DNA of 10,254 nt from Acidobacteriota bacterium (GTDB taxonomy: Bacteria; Acidobacteriota; Terriglobia; Terriglobales; Acidobacteriaceae). The notes under the pieces are model-generated. The model searched no databases, was not told the DNA's origin, and was given only the letters and a program-made list of their open reading frames with translations. Positions 1-7,054 of the stretch are shown piece by piece. How positions within the stretch are numbered: the first letter of the stretch is position 1; each line of letters begins with the position of its first letter. The position numbers were made by a program, and so were the translations under genes. The stretch covers positions 1-10,254 of the forward strand of contig JAJYZK010000078.1 in assembly GCA_021799945.1 (NCBI GenBank). Direction: 5' to 3'.

Positions 1-2
1 TT

Positions 3-782
3 TGTTTCAAGTATCAACAGAACGCGCCGTGGAAGGAGCTGAATCTGCCCAAGGTGGTGCAGCGCCGGGACGTGGTGCGGGCCGTGATCCTGGCGGGAAC
101 CAATTCCGGCAATCTGCTGGAGCTGCTGGCCCACCGCGGCATCACCTTTGCCGTGCTGGGCAACAACATGCTCGGCGAAGCCTCCGTGCTGAAAGATTAC
201 GACGCGGTTTTTTCCGACGATGTCCGGGGCGGATACGAAATGACCCGGCACCTGCTGAGTCTGGGGCATCGCCGGATCGGTTTCGTCGCCAATATCCGGC
301 TGCCATGGTTTCAGCGGTGTTACGAGGGCTATCGCCGCGGCATGGCCGAGGCCGGCCTGGAAACGCGCTCGAGCAGCACAGACACGGAAGACGACATTGA
401 GAGCGGGTATCTGGGCGCGAAGACGCTCCTGGCCCAGGGCCCGGCGGCGACGGCGATTCTCGCCGGCAACGATCCCACCGCGCACGGCGTGTACAAGGCG
501 GTGCGGGATATCGGGCTTCGGATTCCGGAGGATGTCAGCGTCGCGGGGTGCAACGACACCGTCGGTCCATTGCTCCATCCCCCGCTGACGACCACGCGGG
601 AGTTTCCCCAGCAACTCGGCAAGAAACTGGTGGAGCTGGTTCTGAACCGCATCGCGAATCCCGGGCTGGCGCCGCAGCACGCGACCATCCCGACCGAATG
701 CGTGAAGAGGGAGTCGTGCCAGCCGATCGCTTCCATGGCGGAAAAGAGGCGCCGCCCTCTGGTGGGAGCCGAGCGTGGATGA
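3..782 (+). CDS. LacI-family transcriptional regulator, C-terminal part (5' end outside window)
   Basis: The frame is open from the left edge (codon 3-5) to a TGA at 780-782, giving 259 residues with no start in view. The visible part is the periplasmic-binding-protein-like effector domain of LacI/GalR regulators. Typical landmarks are SDDVRGGYEMTRHLLSLGHR followed by RIGFV, then AGNDPTAHGVYKAVRDIGLR, IPEDVSVAGCND, and LTTTREFPQQLGKKLVELVL near the end. The N-terminal helix-turn-helix lies outside the window, so DNA binding is inferred from family membership. Such proteins bind a sugar or sugar phosphate in the cytoplasm and switch operator binding. The gene lies directly upstream of an oxidoreductase and a rhamnosidase-like hydrolase on the same strand, so local control of these genes is likely but not shown. 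The extreme C-terminus (about 20 residues, Arg-rich) looks non-conserved. Family is confident; effector is unknown. Confidence 0.88.
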   Translation, partial: CFKYQQNAPWKELNLPKVVQRRDVVRAVILAGTNSGNLLELLAHRGITFAVLGNNMLGEASVLKDYDAVFSDDVRGGYEMTRHLLSLGHRRIGFVANIRLPWFQRCYEGYRRGMAEAGLETRSSSTDTEDDIESGYLGAKTLLAQGPAATAILAGNDPTAHGVYKAVRDIGLRIPEDVSVAGCNDTVGPLLHPPLTTTREFPQQLGKKLVELVLNRIANPGLAPQHATIPTECVKRESCQPIASMAEKRRRPLVGAERG

Positions 783-816
783 CGGGGATATCTCGCGAGC
801 CGGGTTGGGAGGGAGT

Positions 817-2259
817 ATGGACAAAATGGGAATCGACGGCATCGACCGGCGGACCTTCGTAAAGCGGGCTGGGAGCGTTCTGGCGGCCGCGGGCATGGAC
901 GCAAAATCCTATGCGCGGATTGCGGGCGCCAACAGCCGCATCCGGCTTGCCCAGCTCGGATGCGGCGGCCGGAGCGAAGGGCACGTCCACATGGTCTCGC
1001 TGGCTTCCCGGCAGATGCCGGTGGAGACCGTTGCGGTCTGCGACATCTGGAGTCTGGCGCGAGAGCGGCGCGCGGCCCAGGTAAAGCGGGTCTTCAACCT
1101 CGAGCCGCAGTCCTACAAGTACTCCGAAGACATGCTCGCCCGTAAGGATATCGACGGGGTGATGATCGCCACCGGCGATTTTCAGCATGCCAAGCTCTGC
1201 GTCGAGGTGGTGCGCGCGGGCAAGGACTGCTATGTGGAGAGACCCTTCGCCAATGTGCTCGCCGAGGCCAAGGAGGCCCGGGCCGCGGTGCGGGAGAGCA
1301 GGCAGGTGGTGCAGATGGGCTCGCAGCATCGCAGCCAGCCCTACCAGTTGGCCGTCCGCGATCTGATCCGCTCGGGCCGCATCGGCGACGTGGTGCACAT
1401 CGAACAGGAATGGAACGTGAACGAGGAACGCTGGCGCTTTGTGCCCTGGGATACCGGCGTGACGCCGGAGATGTTGAAGGACGAACACATGCAGTGGAAG
1501 GAGTGGCTGTACGGCCGGCAGTCCCAGCTTCGCGAGGAGGATACGGATTGGAGCCGGTGGCTTTTGGGCAAGCCGTACCGGCCCTTCGACCCCCACGTCT
1601 ATCTGGAGTTCCGCCTTTACAAGGACTTCTCCTCCGGGATCTTCGACCAGTGGTTGAGCCACGGGAGCGATCTGGTCCATCTCTGGACGGATTCCACCTA
1701 TCCCGAGAGCGTCATGGCGACGGGAGGAGTGTTCACCTGGAAGGACGGGCGGCAGAATCCGGACGCCTGTATCGCCGCGGTCACGTATCCCAAGGGATTT
1801 CTCTATACCTACAAGACCATCTTCAGTAACAGTTACCGGAGTTTTTCGAGGATCATGGGCAGAAACGGGACCATTGCGAACTACGGCGGCGAAGGCGCAT
1901 CGCTCTTTGAGGTGAGCGACGAAGGCGGCCGGGCTGAGTACGATCCCTCCGAATCCGGCCCGGTTTATCGCAACACGCCCATCGCGCCCTCGCCCCGGGA
2001 GCGGGCCAATGTGATCCAAGTCCCCGGCGCCCCGCCACCCGATTCGCTGGGGCCGGATGACGACGACGCCAACCACCTGATGCACTGGCTGCGGGCCATG
2101 CAGACGCGAAGCGACCCCAACGCCAATGTGGATCACGGTTTTTCCCACGCCATCGTAGTGATCATGGCGGCCCAGTCGTACTGGAGCGGGAAGAGACTTT
2201 ACTGGAATCCCCGGACCGAGGAGATTGAAGATCGTCCGCCGGCTGTCTCCGCCGTCTAA
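817..2259 (+). CDS. Gfo/Idh/MocA family oxidoreductase with twin-arginine signal
   Basis: This 480-residue protein is a predicted NAD(P)-dependent sugar or cyclitol dehydrogenase. The N-terminus carries a twin-arginine motif (RRTFVK, residues 11-16) and a short hydrophobic stretch, then the AKSYARI..GAN pattern common before the Rossmann fold of exported members. The nucleotide-binding loop is LGCGGR (G48, G50, G51). The substrate-domain boundary motif, normally EKP, is ERP (141-143). A candidate active-site segment is WLSHGSDLVHLW, with H282 and D285. The ATG at 817 was chosen because GGAGG (808-812) precedes it and it places the Tat motif near the N-terminus; an in-frame ATG at 826 and a GTG at 775, overlapping the regulator's end, are alternatives. 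The h-region is short, so export is probable rather than certain. The gene sits 34 bp after the LacI-type gene and 91 bp before a secreted GH106-like hydrolase, suggesting a role in glycan processing. The substrate cannot be read from sequence. Confidence 0.9.
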   Translation: MDKMGIDGIDRRTFVKRAGSVLAAAGMDAKSYARIAGANSRIRLAQLGCGGRSEGHVHMVSLASRQMPVETVAVCDIWSLARERRAAQVKRVFNLEPQSYKYSEDMLARKDIDGVMIATGDFQHAKLCVEVVRAGKDCYVERPFANVLAEAKEARAAVRESRQVVQMGSQHRSQPYQLAVRDLIRSGRIGDVVHIEQEWNVNEERWRFVPWDTGVTPEMLKDEHMQWKEWLYGRQSQLREEDTDWSRWLLGKPYRPFDPHVYLEFRLYKDFSSGIFDQWLSHGSDLVHLWTDSTYPESVMATGGVFTWKDGRQNPDACIAAVTYPKGFLYTYKTIFSNSYRSFSRIMGRNGTIANYGGEGASLFEVSDEGGRAEYDPSESGPVYRNTPIAPSPRERANVIQVPGAPPPDSLGPDDDDANHLMHWLRAMQTRSDPNANVDHGFSHAIVVIMAAQSYWSGKRLYWNPRTEEIEDRPPAVSAV

Positions 2260-2329
2260 CGGGTTCGCGGGCCTGTTCAACGAGAGGAACTCCGCCCGCG
2301 CCGCAACCGGATTCGGGTCGTGACCGGCG

Positions 2330-2345
2330 CCGCGCACCGCGGAGG
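2330..2345 (+). promoter_or_regulatory. Ribosome binding site of the GH106-like gene, partly inside a small hairpin
   Basis: GGAGG at 2341-2345 sits 5 nt before the ATG at 2351 and is the strongest Shine-Dalgarno in this operon; it decides the start. A perfect 5-bp inverted repeat with a 3-nt loop, CCGCG-CAC-CGCGG (2330-2342), pairs the first two G bases of this site. The hairpin could reduce ribosome access, but in such GC-rich sequence a 5-bp repeat may be chance. Confidence 0.5.
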
Positions 2346-2350
2346 TAGGA

Positions 2351-5221
2351 ATGGAAGACAGGGCGATCCCGCGGGACGGATCCCGGCGTGGAATCCGCAG
2401 TTGGAGAATGATTGCGGCGTGCGGCGGCGCCATTCTGCTGACCCTGCCCGCTTCGCGGCTGCCAGCCAGTCCGGAAGCGGCGGCGCCGGCAACTTCTCCT
2501 GACCATTCGGTGGAAGCGCTGCGTGCGGGCTTCCGCAGCCCGCCGGACGACTGCCGGATCCTGATGCGCTGGTGGTGGTTCGGCCCGGCCGTCGTAAAGT
2601 CCGAGCTGGCGCGCGAAATGGAGGCCATGCGGGCCGCGGGCATCGGCGGGTTCGAGGTGCAGTCTACGTATCCGCTCACGCTCGACGATCCGGAGAAGGG
2701 ACTGGCGAACCTGCCTTACCTGTCCGCGCCGTTTCTGGACGACCTGCATTTCACCGCGCAGACGGCGGCCCGGCTTGGTCTGCGGTTCGATCTCACCCTG
2801 GCCAGCGGCTGGCCCTACGGCGGTCCCAGCGTTCCCGTAACCCAGGCGTCGAGTGCGCTGCGAGTGGTCCGGACTGTGGTTCCCGCTGGGAGCGCATCCG
2901 CGCCCCTTCCGGCCATGGAGGCTGGAGAGAAGCTACTGGCCGCCTTTCTTGAACCCTCCGTGGAGCCGCCGAGCGCGGGAACCGCGCTTGCGCGGCAGAT
3001 TCTGCCCCTTCAAGGGGCGGAGCTTCGCGCCGGACGTTTTCCCCTGCCGCAGGCCGCCGCCCAGCCGGAAACTCTGGCCTTCTTTCTCTCCAGCAGGACG
3101 GGGATGATGGTGAAGCGTCCTTCGGTCGGGGCCGAGGGATTTGTGGTGGACCATCTGGATCGCGCAGCCGTCGCCGCCTATCTGGAGCATGTGGGGGATC
3201 CTCTGCTGCGCGGCGTTCAGGGTTCGCTCCCGTACGCCGTTTTCAGCGACAGCCTGGAGGTATACGGCGCCGATTGGACCCCGGATCTGCCCGCGGAATT
3301 TGAAAAACTCCGCGGCTACGACCTCATCCCCCATCTTCCCGCGCTGGTGGAGAATACGGGACCGGATGCTCCGGAGATCCGCTATGACTGGGCGCGGACG
3401 CTGAGCGAGCTTCTCGATCGGAATTATTTCGCGCAGATTCAGTCCTGGTCGCACGCCCACGGCGTCCGGCTGCGGGCGCAGGCCTACGGCCCTCCGGCGA
3501 CGATTCTTTCCAGCAATGCCTTCGTGGATCTGCCGGAGGGCGAACATGCAAACTGGCGCGGGTATTCGCCTCTGAAGTGGGCGGCTTCGGCCAACCATGT
3601 GCTGGGACAGCGCGTGACCTCTTCGGAATCCTTCACCTGGACGCACTTCGGCGCATTTCGCTCGACTCCCCTGGACCTGAAGGCGGAAGCGGACGTGGAC
3701 TTTCTGGAAGGATCGAATCAGTTGATCGGTCACGGATGGCCGTATTCCCCGCCTTCCGCCGGAAATCCGGGCTGGGCCTTTTACGCCGCCGGGGCGCTGA
3801 ACGATCACAATCCCTGGTGGATCGTGATGCCGGATGTGACCCGATACATGCGGAGAATCAGTTATCTGCTCCGCCAGGGATCCCCGGTGAGCGATGTGGC
3901 CCTGATGCTGCCGACGGAAGATGCGTGGGCGAATTCCCGGGCCGGCGCTGTGGAATCCAGCGACACCATTGCGGCGCGCATCGGTGACGGCGTATCTTCG
4001 CGGATCCTGGACGCCGGAATGAACTTCGATTACGTGGACTCCGGTCTGATCGGCGGCAGGATGGCCTCCGGGGGCATTCCCTACCCGATTCTGGTGCTGC
4101 CCGGCATCGAACGCATTCCCGCATCCACCTATCGGGCGATCGAAGCGTACGCCAGGGGCGGCGGCCAGGTGATCGCCTTGCGCAGGCTGCCCTCCCGCGC
4201 ACCCGGCTTCAAGACGCCCCCGGGGGACACGCAGGAGGTGCAGAGAATCACACGCGAGTTATTCCAATCCGGCGGTCCGGGCCATTTTCTCGCCGACGAG
4301 ACACAGCTCACCGGCCTGCTGCGCGGGCTGCGCAAACCGGACGTCGCCTTTTCCGCGCCGACCCCGGCCGTCGGCTTCGTGCATCGCCGCATCTCCCCGG
4401 ATGCCGACCTGTATTTTCTTGCCAATACCGGCAATCAGGCGGTGCATACGGAGGCCGTCTTTCGCCTGCCGGGCCGGCGGATTGAAGAATGGGATCCATT
4501 TTCCGGCGCCACGGCGCCGGTGGGCTACGGATCGAGCATGGCGCTGGCGCTCGATCCCTATGAATCGAAGGTTTTTGTGTTGACGGCAGGCCAAGCGCAA
4601 CCAAGGGGGGAGCAATCCGCACGGGCGGCCGGCCAGCCTCCTGCCCCGCTCGACCTGAGTCGGGGATGGAGCGTCTCCTTCGACGGCATCTCCCACTCCG
4701 CCACGATGCAGACCCTGCACTCCTGGACGGACGATGCGGCGACCCGGTTCTATTCCGGCCAGGCTTCCTATGCCAGGGAGCTCGACCTGCCGGCCGGGTA
4801 TCTGGAGGGCGCCCGAAAACATGGCTGGGAGCTTGACCTGGACTTCGGGCCGGGAACCGCGGTTGCGCCCGACAGCCGGATGCGCGACGGCATGCGCGCG
4901 TGGCTGGAGAGTCCCGTCCGGGAGGCGGCGCTGGTCTTCGTCAACGGCTCGCCGGCGGGCTCGGTCTGGCGGCCGCCCTACCGGGTCGAGATTGGAAGGC
5001 TGCTGAAACCGGGGCGCAACCGGATCACGATTCTCGTAGGGAACCTGGCCATCAACTCGCTCGCGGGCCGGGCCGCTCCCGACTACCGGCTCCTATACAG
5101 CCGGTATGGGCGGCGCTTTTCCCCGCAGAACATGGATCGCCTGCAGCCGCTTCCCTCGGGCATTCTCGGTCCGGTGCGCATAGTCGCCGCGCCGGACCGA
5201 TCAGTTCAATCCGTTCAATAG
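2351..5221 (+). CDS. Secreted GH106-like glycosyl hydrolase (probable alpha-L-rhamnosidase)
   Basis: This 956-residue protein is close to the usual length of GH106 enzymes, which release alpha-L-rhamnose from plant or bacterial glycans. Residues 1-45 look like a long Sec signal (Arg-rich n-region, hydrophobic core 20-34); SRRG at 11-14 only weakly resembles a Tat motif. The catalytic region opens with RWWWFGP (73-79) and an EMEAMRAAGIGGFEV segment. It continues with LASGWPYGGP, SDSLEVYG (D300, E303), TSSESFTW (E426), and PDVTRYMRRISYLLRQGSPV. E303 and E426 lie in conserved acidic motifs and are my candidates for catalytic or metal-site residues. From about residue 765 a beta-sandwich carbohydrate-binding-like domain follows, including FVNGSPAG, VGNLAINSL and the family-typical ending SGILGPVRIV. 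The gene follows the Tat-type oxidoreductase by 91 bp and is likely cotranscribed with it. GH106 membership is firm by pattern; rhamnose specificity is inferred, as many distant relatives are uncharacterised. Confidence 0.85.
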   Translation: MEDRAIPRDGSRRGIRSWRMIAACGGAILLTLPASRLPASPEAAAPATSPDHSVEALRAGFRSPPDDCRILMRWWWFGPAVVKSELAREMEAMRAAGIGGFEVQSTYPLTLDDPEKGLANLPYLSAPFLDDLHFTAQTAARLGLRFDLTLASGWPYGGPSVPVTQASSALRVVRTVVPAGSASAPLPAMEAGEKLLAAFLEPSVEPPSAGTALARQILPLQGAELRAGRFPLPQAAAQPETLAFFLSSRTGMMVKRPSVGAEGFVVDHLDRAAVAAYLEHVGDPLLRGVQGSLPYAVFSDSLEVYGADWTPDLPAEFEKLRGYDLIPHLPALVENTGPDAPEIRYDWARTLSELLDRNYFAQIQSWSHAHGVRLRAQAYGPPATILSSNAFVDLPEGEHANWRGYSPLKWAASANHVLGQRVTSSESFTWTHFGAFRSTPLDLKAEADVDFLEGSNQLIGHGWPYSPPSAGNPGWAFYAAGALNDHNPWWIVMPDVTRYMRRISYLLRQGSPVSDVALMLPTEDAWANSRAGAVESSDTIAARIGDGVSSRILDAGMNFDYVDSGLIGGRMASGGIPYPILVLPGIERIPASTYRAIEAYARGGGQVIALRRLPSRAPGFKTPPGDTQEVQRITRELFQSGGPGHFLADETQLTGLLRGLRKPDVAFSAPTPAVGFVHRRISPDADLYFLANTGNQAVHTEAVFRLPGRRIEEWDPFSGATAPVGYGSSMALALDPYESKVFVLTAGQAQPRGEQSARAAGQPPAPLDLSRGWSVSFDGISHSATMQTLHSWTDDAATRFYSGQASYARELDLPAGYLEGARKHGWELDLDFGPGTAVAPDSRMRDGMRAWLESPVREAALVFVNGSPAGSVWRPPYRVEIGRLLKPGRNRITILVGNLAINSLAGRAAPDYRLLYSRYGRRFSPQNMDRLQPLPSGILGPVRIVAAPDRSVQSVQ

Positions 5222-5258
5222 GGGCAGTGCAATAGGAGCGGTCAGATCAATCGCGCGG

Positions 5259-5289
5259 GCGCTGCACGGGCTTCCCGGCGGCTCAGCGC
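5259..5289. terminator. Possible weak stem-loop between convergent genes
   Basis: GCGCTG (5259-5264) and CAGCGC (5284-5289) form a 6-bp stem enclosing a small inner CGGG-CTT-CCCG hairpin. It lies between the ends of the convergent hydrolase and nth genes and overlaps the nth stop codon. There is no T tract on either side, so a terminator role is only a guess from position. Confidence 0.25.
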
Positions 5290-6020
5290 GAACTCCAGGT
5301 CTTGTCCCGGGAGCGGCAAAGGGTTTCCAGCGTGCAGTCCGCGCACCTTGGCTTGCGGGCGACGCAAACCTGGCGCCCGTGGTGAATGACTTCGTGGGAA
5401 AAGGCGATCCAGCGAGGCTGAGGGATCACCGCCTGCAGCTCCCGCTCCACGGCGACGGGCTGGCTCTGGGTGGTGAGCTCCAGGCGCTGCGAAATACGCA
5501 GCACGTGCGTATCGACGACAATTCCCGAAGCCACGCCAAAGGCCACGCCGAGCACCACATTCGCCGTTTTGCGGGCCACGCCCGGAAGGCGCAGCAGCTC
5601 CTCCATGGTCCGGGGCGTCTCGCCGCCGAAGTCCTGCACCAGCATGCGGGCCGCGCCGCTCAGCGACTTGGCTTTGTTGTGAAAGAAGCCTGTGGATCGA
5701 ATCTCGCGCTCGATGGCCGGCAGGGATGCGCGAGCGAGATCGGCCGGGGTGGGGAATTTCTCAAATAGACCGGGAGTGACCTGGTTCACCCGGGCATCCG
5801 TGCATTGCGCGGAAAGGATGGTCGCCACCAGAAGCTCCCAGGCATTCCGGTGCAGCAGCGCGCACTCGGCGTTGGGGTAGGCCTGCTGCAGCCGGTCGAG
5901 GATGGCGGAGATGCGGGCCGGCGCGCGGGGATTCCCGGCGGGCCGGCTCTTTGCCACAGGTTCTTTTGCGGCGGTCTTGCGGGGGGCGGACTTGCCGGGA
6001 GCAGCCTTCTTGGGCGTCAC
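5283..6020 (-). CDS. nth: Endonuclease III (DNA glycosylase / AP lyase)
   Basis: This enzyme removes oxidised pyrimidines from DNA and cleaves the abasic site in base excision repair. The 245-residue protein has every hallmark of the family. The helix-hairpin-helix LPGVARKTANVVLG (145-158) contains the catalytic lysine K151. VDTHVLR (169-175) contains the catalytic aspartate D170. A 4Fe-4S site has exact C-x6-C-x2-C-x5-C spacing (C219, C226, C229, C235). LSAQCTD (69-75) is the usual early motif. The first 36 or so residues are a Lys/Ala/Pro-rich extension not found in E. coli Nth, which is about 211 residues long. The start is a GTG at 6020, only 5 bp after the hemQ stop, with no good Shine-Dalgarno close by (GAGAGG lies 14 nt away). 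Translation is therefore probably coupled to hemQ. A later GTG within the extension cannot be excluded. Function is confident. Confidence 0.96.
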   Translation of the reverse strand: MTPKKAAPGKSAPRKTAAKEPVAKSRPAGNPRAPARISAILDRLQQAYPNAECALLHRNAWELLVATILSAQCTDARVNQVTPGLFEKFPTPADLARASLPAIEREIRSTGFFHNKAKSLSGAARMLVQDFGGETPRTMEELLRLPGVARKTANVVLGVAFGVASGIVVDTHVLRISQRLELTTQSQPVAVERELQAVIPQPRWIAFSHEVIHHGRQVCVARKPRCADCTLETLCRSRDKTWSSR

Positions 6021-6025
6021 CGCAG

Positions 6026-6823
6026 TTAACCCAGCCTCTCCAGCATCTCCTCCGGCGCCATCCGGATGCAGGTAAAGATGGGCGTGTCCTTCAGCGTGTA
6101 GGGGCTAATCTCCGTTTCCCGCAGGCGCTGCACCAGATCCAGAAAATCCTCGGGAAAATTGGTCTCGAAGGCGACCACGAACTCCTGATCGTCGATGCCG
6201 AAGGAGTAGGTCGTGTTCAGCTTGACGCGGGGGTAGAGGTGCCCGACCCGGATGTGTTCGTTCATCAGCCGCTGCCGCTCCTCGGCGGGCAGCAGGTACC
6301 AGGCCCGGGTCTTCCAGAAAGGATAGATAAAGATATATTTCTGACCGCCGGGCCGAATCGAGCCGCGCGAATCGTGCTGGCCTTCGTGCTCGTGACCGAT
6401 GAGGTACTGCGAGCGCTTGGTCATGGCCAGGTAGTTGTAGGCGGTCTGAAGATAGCCGCCGAGCGGCGTGGCCAGCAGCTCGGCCGTCATGCGGTTCAGG
6501 TCCTCCGGGGTATAGCAGATGCGCCAGAGAACCATATCGCAGTCCGGGCGAAGGCCGACGGTGGAATAGGTGAGGGTCAGCAGCCGGCCGGGCTGGTTCC
6601 ATCGCTTCACCACCTCGGCGAAGGCCTGGCGGTGCGCCGCGCGCTCCGCCACCGGCAGGCGCCGCCATTCCGGCAGCACCTTGAAAAAGGTGAATCCGAC
6701 CGTCTGCCGCTGGATCTGCTTTTCCGCGCCCTCGGCCGGCCGGGCCTGAGGAGCGGCGTGCGCGCCGCCATTCTGTTCGGTATGGGGCCTGGCCGCCGCG
6801 GATTCCGTCGCCATCTCCGTCAT
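6026..6823 (-). CDS. hemQ: Chlorite dismutase family protein, HemQ-like (coproheme decarboxylase)
   Basis: HemQ converts coproheme to heme b, the last step of the coproporphyrin-dependent heme route in the cytoplasm. The 265-residue protein has the ferredoxin-like chlorite-dismutase fold signature: FTFFKVLPEWRRL (44-56), LLTLTYSTVGLRPDCD (81-96), then IYPFWKTRAWYLLP (166-179). The last holds Y167 and K171, matching the YP-x2-K-x3-WY pattern of HemQ rather than of true chlorite dismutases. H190 in MNEH is the probable axial heme ligand by family alignment from memory. YSFGIDDQEFVVAFET (206-221) is the usual C-terminal core motif. The first 36 or so residues are a low-complexity Ala/Pro/Gln extension. 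The ATG at 6823 has a strong Shine-Dalgarno (GGAGGA, 6831-6836 on the complement) 7 nt upstream. It is the first gene of a two-gene unit with nth. The family is certain; coproheme decarboxylase activity is the most likely role, but no other heme gene is in view. Confidence 0.87.
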   Translation of the reverse strand: MTEMATESAAARPHTEQNGGAHAAPQARPAEGAEKQIQRQTVGFTFFKVLPEWRRLPVAERAAHRQAFAEVVKRWNQPGRLLTLTYSTVGLRPDCDMVLWRICYTPEDLNRMTAELLATPLGGYLQTAYNYLAMTKRSQYLIGHEHEGQHDSRGSIRPGGQKYIFIYPFWKTRAWYLLPAEERQRLMNEHIRVGHLYPRVKLNTTYSFGIDDQEFVVAFETNFPEDFLDLVQRLRETEISPYTLKDTPIFTCIRMAPEEMLERLG

Positions 6824-7040
6824 GGTCCGTTCCTCCCGTTGCCTGCTGAATGACGGATTCGCCGACCGGAGACAGCCCCGCCATGCGCAGAAGGGTTTTC
6901 GTCAGGGTTCAGGATCCGGCGCCCGGGTCGCCGCATGGGCGGGTCTTTCAACGAGCATTCAGCCATCCCCATGGTAGCAGCCGGATGGCCGGCGCCGCCA
7001 CGGCGCGATGCCGGCGAAGGGCTCGCCATGGCGCGTGTTC

Positions 7041-7046
7041 TATACT
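7041..7046 (+). promoter_or_regulatory. Candidate -10 element for the dedA-family gene
   Basis: TATACT lies 8 nt before the ATG at 7055. If used, transcription would start at or next to that ATG, giving a nearly leaderless mRNA; this fits the lack of a Shine-Dalgarno before 7055. No good -35 hexamer is visible 16-18 nt upstream. If translation instead starts at 7028, this hexamer lies inside the coding region and would be coincidental. Confidence 0.35.
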
Positions 7047-7054
7047 TCGACGGA

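Noticed and set aside
2303..2318. Imperfect inverted repeat AACCGGATTCGGGT as a LacI-type operator before the GH106-like gene
   Set aside because: Only 10 of 14 positions are symmetric and no promoter elements lie beside it; the main operator would be expected upstream of the regulator, outside the window.
2411..2422. Lipobox-like IAAC (residues 21-24) in the GH106-like signal peptide
   Set aside because: The cysteine sits at the start, not the end, of the hydrophobic stretch, so lipoprotein processing there is not plausible.
535..2679. 714-codon open frame on the minus strand across the oxidoreductase gene
   Set aside because: It lies antisense to well-supported genes on the plus strand. 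Its Arg/Pro/Gly/His-rich translation has no domain pattern, and long antisense frames are expected at this GC content.
6105..6884. 259-codon minus-strand frame over hemQ
   Set aside because: It is out of frame with the chlorite-dismutase-family motifs and has an atypical Arg/Ala/Gly-rich composition; hemQ has the strong ribosome site.
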